Source: CAZSDU01 sp964429135 (GTDB lineage: Bacteria; Bacteroidota; Bacteroidia; Bacteroidales; FEN-979). Taken from it: DNA of 64,000 bases. The stretch is taken from positions 91,397 through 155,396 of the forward strand of contig CAYSAU010000007.1 in the NCBI GenBank assembly GCA_964429135.1, read 5' to 3'. The translations under genes and the position numbers were made by a program. A model generated the notes under the pieces. The model had not been told where the DNA came from, searched no databases, and was given only the letters and a program-made list of their open reading frames with translations. Position 1 is the first letter of the stretch. Each line of letters opens with the position of its first letter. Below are positions 60,403-64,000 of the stretch, one piece after another.

Positions 60403-60522
60403 CCTAATAAATAAGGCTTCGTGTGGACGAAGAACGAGACTAAGCATGAGGCTGGCATTCACCTAACCTGCAAACAGAGATGGAAAGCAAACAACAAGTA
60501 AAGCCTGCAAAGCGGCTGCCGG
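60403..60522. repeat. 120-bp repeat, copy 1 (attC-like element after gene 1)
   Basis: This 120-bp unit begins CCTAATAAATAAGGC and ends GCGGCTGCCGG. It is repeated at 61251-61370 with three substitutions. It contains two short hairpins: CTTCG/CGAAG (60417-60432) and CTGC/GCGG around an AAA loop (60505-60515). TTAGGCAAC follows at 60530-60538. Position and size fit a cassette recombination site, but no canonical GTTRRRY was found. Confidence 0.75.
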
Positions 60523-60560
60523 CCGACCCTTAGGCAACATATTATTAAAACAACTTCACG

Positions 60561-61232
60561 ATGGAAAAGTCTCAATTAATTGAAGTACTAAATATTGTAC
60601 CTCATCGCTTTAGAAAAAACGAACTTGCATTTCTGGCTTTAACTAGCAAGATTGAAAATCATTTAAGAGATAAAATAGCATTCGTGTTGCATGAAAACTT
60701 TAAAGATGAATTGATAATAAGCAGAGAATGGAATGATAGAAATGGGAAAAAAGCGGATATAGCAATTTTTAACAATGATCCAAATATCAATTTCAACAGG
60801 CAATATAATATCGATTATTTAATTGAATTTAAGGCTCAAGCCGTGCCAATATTTCAAAAATCCTTCACTAATAAATTTTACGACGATTTAATAAAAATGG
60901 CTAATGCTGCGGAAGATAAAACATTAGGATATTTCATTTTGTTTAATAATATTATTGAAGGTAATCTTGAGGAAAATTTATCTAATCCAGCTCTCAAGTA
61001 TTTGATTAAAACCAAGAGTTTTACTGATAAAAAGAAATCAGAATCAAATCAGTCAATAAAGGCGGGCATTGAGGAAAATTGGAAAAATTATTTAAAAATC
61101 AAGCATTTACCATACGGTAAATCAGAGATGGTAGAACTTATTGCAGGAAAGTATAATAATCTAAAAGTGACCATAGTTACTTTTGTTTATGGTCCTTTGA
61201 ATTCTAAGGATCTAAAAAAATTGGAACATTAA
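60561..61232 (+). CDS. PD-(D/E)XK-like hypothetical protein (cassette-like gene 2)
   Basis: A 223-residue cytosolic protein. GKKADIAIFNNDP followed by YNIDYLIEFKAQ gives a D-X(n)-ExK arrangement (IEFK), the core of PD-(D/E)XK nuclease-fold proteins, with a helical N-terminus (LAFLALTSKIENHLRDKIAF) and a C-terminal YGKSEMVELIAGKYNNLKVT. No DNA target can be deduced. It lies between two copies of the 120-bp repeat and is bounded by TTAGGCAAC (60530) and GTTGCCTAA (61247), an inverted pair. The base composition is AT-rich. It could be a mobile defence or restriction-like gene. Confidence 0.75.
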   Translation: MEKSQLIEVLNIVPHRFRKNELAFLALTSKIENHLRDKIAFVLHENFKDELIISREWNDRNGKKADIAIFNNDPNINFNRQYNIDYLIEFKAQAVPIFQKSFTNKFYDDLIKMANAAEDKTLGYFILFNNIIEGNLEENLSNPALKYLIKTKSFTDKKKSESNQSIKAGIEENWKNYLKIKHLPYGKSEMVELIAGKYNNLKVTIVTFVYGPLNSKDLKKLEH

Positions 61233-61250
61233 ATTGCAAATAGTACGTTG

Positions 61251-61370
61251 CCTAATAAATAAGGCTTCGTGTGGTCGAGGAACGAGACTAAGCATGAGGC
61301 TGGCATTCACCTAACCTGCAAACAGAGATGGAAAGCAAACAACAAGTAAAGCCCGCAAAGCGGCTGCCGG
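61251..61370. repeat. 120-bp repeat, copy 2 (attC-like element after gene 2)
   Basis: It differs from copy 1 at three positions: one lies in the loop of the first hairpin (A/T), one in its stem (A to G, giving CTTCG/CGAGG with a T-G pair) and one in the second stem (T to C, giving CCGC/GCGG). Both stem changes keep pairing. It is preceded by GTTGCC and runs into the start of gene 3. An ATG inside the repeat (61328) is in frame with gene 3 but is unlikely to be its true start. Confidence 0.8.
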
Positions 61371-61372
61371 TG

Positions 61373-62230
61373 ATGAGTGATACCTCATTTAAAGGGTTTA
61401 TATTGAAAAGAAAAATCATAGCTATTTCTATTGCAATACTAATTGGACTTCTTTTATCATCCTGCTCTGCCACAATCCAAAAAGCATATGTTGGAACATC
61501 TCCCAACCTGAACTGTTTTGAAAGAGAAAAGGAAAAAAATTTGAAAGTATCATTGTTTGTGAATCACTATGAAATCCAATCTAACTATGTTTTATCGAAA
61601 ACATTTGGATTATATGCTGGAATTAATGGCTGTTTTACCAAAATATTCGGTGGTGAAATTGCTGGAATATATTACAGGAACTTCAATGCTAAAAAATATT
61701 TTGAAATTCAAGGTGGGTATGGATATTTCACCGACCAGTCAAATATTGAACACATGGCGTGGGATTTTGGAGCTTTAATAGAATATGGGAAACATTTCAG
61801 CCAAAATAGTAACACCTTTTATCATAAGATTTATTTGCAACCAGCATTTTTTTATAGATTAAAGAAAGTAAATTTGGGATTTGCCCTTAAAATAAGTGCC
61901 AATTATTTTGACAAATATCATTATGATTACAGCCTTATAGATGACTCTGATGGTGACTATAATGCTACTATAACATATAGCAATTCAGATTTTCGCTATA
62001 AATGGGGCTTGGCTTTAGAACCAGCTATCAGGGTGCAGTTTAACAGTAAGCTCTTCCTGCAATTATCCGCTATTTTCACCAGCGCCATTAACAATTCACC
62101 AGTGTATTATGGTCATTATACTTTGGGCCACGTGACCAATACTCAGGTATCAGACCAGGTTAGTAACCCTCAACATATTTATTTTGTAGCTACAATTGGT
62201 TATGAAATAAAATTTGGAAAGAAAAAATGA
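61373..62230 (+). CDS. Lipoprotein with beta-barrel-like fold, unknown function (cassette-like gene 3)
   Basis: A ~285-residue exported protein. The signal peptide ends LIGLLLSSC, a lipobox. The mature part has alternating aromatic strands (YGYFTDQSNIEHMAWDFGAL, FYHKIYLQPAFFYRLKKVNL, YKWGLALEPAIRVQFNSKLF, ending IYFVATIGYEIKFGKKK), typical of an outer-membrane barrel. Start choice: the ATG at 61373 is the first outside the repeat; a TTG at 61403 (MKRKIIAISIAIL) would give a more compact signal peptide; 61328 lies inside the repeat. I do not recognise the family. It is followed by the third, diverged repeat. Confidence 0.75.
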   Translation: MSDTSFKGFILKRKIIAISIAILIGLLLSSCSATIQKAYVGTSPNLNCFEREKEKNLKVSLFVNHYEIQSNYVLSKTFGLYAGINGCFTKIFGGEIAGIYYRNFNAKKYFEIQGGYGYFTDQSNIEHMAWDFGALIEYGKHFSQNSNTFYHKIYLQPAFFYRLKKVNLGFALKISANYFDKYHYDYSLIDDSDGDYNATITYSNSDFRYKWGLALEPAIRVQFNSKLFLQLSAIFTSAINNSPVYYGHYTLGHVTNTQVSDQVSNPQHIYFVATIGYEIKFGKKK

Positions 62231-62250
62231 ATTTAACGAGGTATAACATA

Positions 62251-62310
62251 CCGTCAGCCGGGCAATGCTGGCGGTTTCCGGAGGCGGGCATTCACCAAAC
62301 CTGCAAATGA
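62251..62310. repeat. Diverged third repeat (attC-like element after gene 3)
   Basis: It shares GGCATTCACC(T/A)AACCTGCAAA (62287-62307) with the two 120-bp copies, but its first part is different. Its own hairpin, CCGTCAGC/GCTGGCGG (62251-62258 and 62267-62274, one G-T pair), lies 20 bp after the stop of gene 3. The position after a plus-strand ORF repeats the gene-then-element pattern. Confidence 0.55.
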
Positions 62311-62347
62311 TTCTTGAAAGAGAAATGAAATTGATCAGGATTATTGT

Positions 62348-62393
62348 TAGATTTGTCTTTAATTAGGTACTATTGCATAAATACATGATGCAA
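62348..62393 (+). promoter_or_regulatory. Possible promoter and inverted repeat before the last ORF
   Basis: TAGATTTG (62348-62355, perfect TAnnTTTG) is followed by the inverted repeat TTGCAT/ATGCAA (62373-62378 and 62388-62393, 9-bp spacer), ~28 bp before the ATG at 62421. The repeat could be an operator. No -33 TTG at proper spacing, so the promoter call is weak. Confidence 0.3.
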
Positions 62394-62420
62394 AACTTAA
62401 ACAGTTAAAAATATTACAAT

Positions 62421-64000
62421 ATGAAGTTAGAGCGAATTCTTGACAACCTGAATTCTTTCGAAAAGAATTCCTTCCTTAAGATAATTGACGGCATCCTTAT
62501 TAATAAACCAAAGAATGCTCAAGCAATTGAGAAACTGCTATCTGACTCTAGCAGGGATTTAAAAAATATGGACAATATCAACATTTCTAGAGTGTTCTCT
62601 TTGGTTGAAGATGAGTTTGCTGATTATTTGCGTGAAGAATTCAGAAACACATCGTCCCAGTTTGATCTCCTAACGGATATCATTTCTCGAGATGGAAATT
62701 GTATCATGAAAAAAGATTGGTTTTCAAGGCTTTATGAAAAAGAACTATTGCACTTCAATAAAAAGCTAAAAGAGTTTCAATCGGCTCTTGATGATGAAAA
62801 ATCTGATATCAGTGATCAAAGACGTCGAGATTACAAGATTTATCTTGCCTGCCTGAAAACTGCCTATATCAATGATGAGTTGAATAATCTTGAACGTAAA
62901 ATTACTCTTGACGAGCAATTTATCTTAATAACCCTATCAAACGAGCTTGGGTTATCTCAGGAAGAGGTCAAGCTAATCAATTACATGATCATTCCAATAC
63001 AGAAAGCTGATATAGAGACTGTTATTAATGATTTAAAATCAATCGGTGTTCTTTTTTATTCAAAGAAAACGGGTACAATTTATATTGCCGATGAAATTTT
63101 ACGACTAATTAGAAAAGTTAGAGGCAAAGAGGTTGCTGATAAATTTTTTAGAAGAATTCTAAGGCTATTGCGTGAACCACAAATCAATATGGTTTGTAAA
63201 CAACATAGCATTGATCGACATCTTTCACTTGAACAAAAAATAAAGGATATAATCAACAAAGGAATATCGGTGTCGGGAATTTTGATTAATGATATCCATA
63301 AGGAAGGAACAAAGCTGACGGACAAGAAAAAGTTTATTACCGACTTCTGTGATAAAAGCCTAAAAATATCGCCTTCTCTTAAAGGTACTGTTATTGAGGA
63401 AAAGATTGCCAGCCTGATAAAGTATTTCGAGGAAACTGAACGAGACGAGAAGGTCGGAATTTCATTTGATGGATATGAAAAACTTTTGCTTGAATTGGGT
63501 CAATTAATCCCTGGCATCAACGAAAAAATGAGAGTTGAGTTTGAACTACAGGAGGAGCAGGTGCTAAATAGTGGGTATTTGTTAGATTATAATATTAAAC
63601 CGCGTGATATACTTGAGCTTATTTCAGAAGAAGAATTAATAAAATTTTGTCAATCCAAACGAATCAAGACTAGAGGCGATCTAATTCTTAATATTCTGGA
63701 GGCTTTCAAAGACGCAGAGAATTTATATTTAGAAAATTACGAGAACTTTGGCTTTCGGAATCTATCAGCTCTAAAAGAAAATGGGATAACTATTAAAGAA
63801 ATAGATTTGGGGATAAAATTTGAGGATTTAACGAAAAAAATCTTTTCTGGTTTAGGGCTTAATATCGATGAAAAATTGCGTAAATCCCTAAACACAGCAA
63901 AAGATAAGATAGACATCTTGCTAAATCTTGGAAACAATGATATTATTTTTTATGCAAAGTATATCCTTATGCAAAGTCGTAATAAAAGTCTTACTGTTAA
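62421..64000 (+). CDS. SAP-like / PD-(D/E)XK-like protein, open at window edge
   Basis: An ORF from the ATG at 62421 stays open to the window end (526 codons read). The N-terminal ~390 residues are helical, charged and unassigned (KLERILDNLNSFEKNSFLKI). Residues ~385-435 (ISEEELIKFCQSKRIKTRGD) resemble a SAP DNA-binding helix pair. Then FEDLTKKIFSGLGLNIDE, KDKIDILLNLGNND and IIFYAKYI follow the order of a restriction-endonuclease-like core (Glu, Asp, xxK), but the ExK Glu is replaced by Tyr, so catalysis is uncertain. It follows a cassette-like region and may belong to a defence or mobile locus. The C-terminus is not seen. Confidence 0.75.
   Translation, partial: MKLERILDNLNSFEKNSFLKIIDGILINKPKNAQAIEKLLSDSSRDLKNMDNINISRVFSLVEDEFADYLREEFRNTSSQFDLLTDIISRDGNCIMKKDWFSRLYEKELLHFNKKLKEFQSALDDEKSDISDQRRRDYKIYLACLKTAYINDELNNLERKITLDEQFILITLSNELGLSQEEVKLINYMIIPIQKADIETVINDLKSIGVLFYSKKTGTIYIADEILRLIRKVRGKEVADKFFRRILRLLREPQINMVCKQHSIDRHLSLEQKIKDIINKGISVSGILINDIHKEGTKLTDKKKFITDFCDKSLKISPSLKGTVIEEKIASLIKYFEETERDEKVGISFDGYEKLLLELGQLIPGINEKMRVEFELQEEQVLNSGYLLDYNIKPRDILELISEEELIKFCQSKRIKTRGDLILNILEAFKDAENLYLENYENFGFRNLSALKENGITIKEIDLGIKFEDLTKKIFSGLGLNIDEKLRKSLNTAKDKIDILLNLGNNDIIFYAKYILMQSRNKSLTV

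Noticed and set aside
61328..61372. ATG inside repeat copy 2 as start of gene 3
   Set aside because: It lies inside the conserved repeat, which also occurs where it does not start a gene; the ATG at 61373 lies just after the repeat and keeps the signal peptide.
59251..62310. Firm call of an integron
   Set aside because: No integrase and no canonical GTTRRRY/RYYYAAC ends; only the arrangement of repeats is similar, so it is reported as cassette-like.
1..64000. CRISPR arrays, rRNA, tRNA, insertion sequences
   Set aside because: No regularly spaced identical repeats, no cloverleaf or rRNA cores and no transposase ORFs were seen on either strand.

Overview
The window reads as a chromosome segment of a member of the Bacteroidota. 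Pointers are type IX secretion (T9SS) sorting domains of both types, a PorP/SprF protein, a GldI-like lipoprotein, a SusC-style TonB-dependent receptor, weak Shine-Dalgarno sites and repeated promoters of the form TTG-N20/21-TAnnTTTG. The order cannot be fixed from sequence alone. No rRNA, tRNA, CRISPR array, transposase or integrase was seen.

Layout. 1-8447: ndk (cut by the edge) diverges from nrnA, a GldI-like FKBP lipoprotein and a triple-FKBP lipoprotein, followed by a T9SS cargo / PorP-SprF / T9SS cargo operon. 8457-33187: a large extracellular polysaccharide locus, nearly all on the minus strand, in two transcription units. The upstream unit (33187 down to 22298) starts with a response regulator and encodes a receiver-sugar transferase fusion, a TolC-type protein, a LysM-containing Wzc-like co-polymerase, a flippase, a polymerase/ligase and glycosyltransferases. 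The second unit (21503 down to 8457) has a strong promoter and encodes methyltransferases, six glycosyltransferases, a secreted beta-helix protein and two hybrid histidine kinases. A hexapeptide acyltransferase on the plus strand sits between them. 33298-39992: uvrB, an EEP-family hydrolase, two tandem rhomboids and mutL. 40118-43096: a membrane protein, an amidohydrolase lipoprotein and a secreted hypothetical protein.

43173-58470: a minus-strand cluster that looks like an uncharacterised lipid or natural-product pathway. It encodes a CrtI/retinol-reductase-like oxidoreductase, a C45/Ntn acyltransferase, a radical SAM enzyme, a TonB receptor, a lysophospholipid acyltransferase broken by a -1 frame change at A_AAA_AAG, an O-methyltransferase, an ABC-2 permease, a small HTH protein, a BtrH-like acyltransferase, an acyl carrier protein, a sulfotransferase and a PaaK-like adenylating enzyme. 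No ketosynthase is present.

58471-64000: an AT-rich accessory region. It holds a decayed gene, then three lineage-specific ORFs in one orientation, each followed by a related repeat (two 120-bp copies with three differences and one partial copy). This resembles a gene-cassette array without a visible integrase. The last ORF, open at the window edge, joins a SAP-like segment to a PD-(D/E)XK-like segment. The most unusual items are the cassette-like array, the receiver-sugar transferase fusion with Glu at the phospho-acceptor position, the LysM co-polymerase gene with a C10 tract, and the biosynthetic cluster with its frameshifted acyltransferase.
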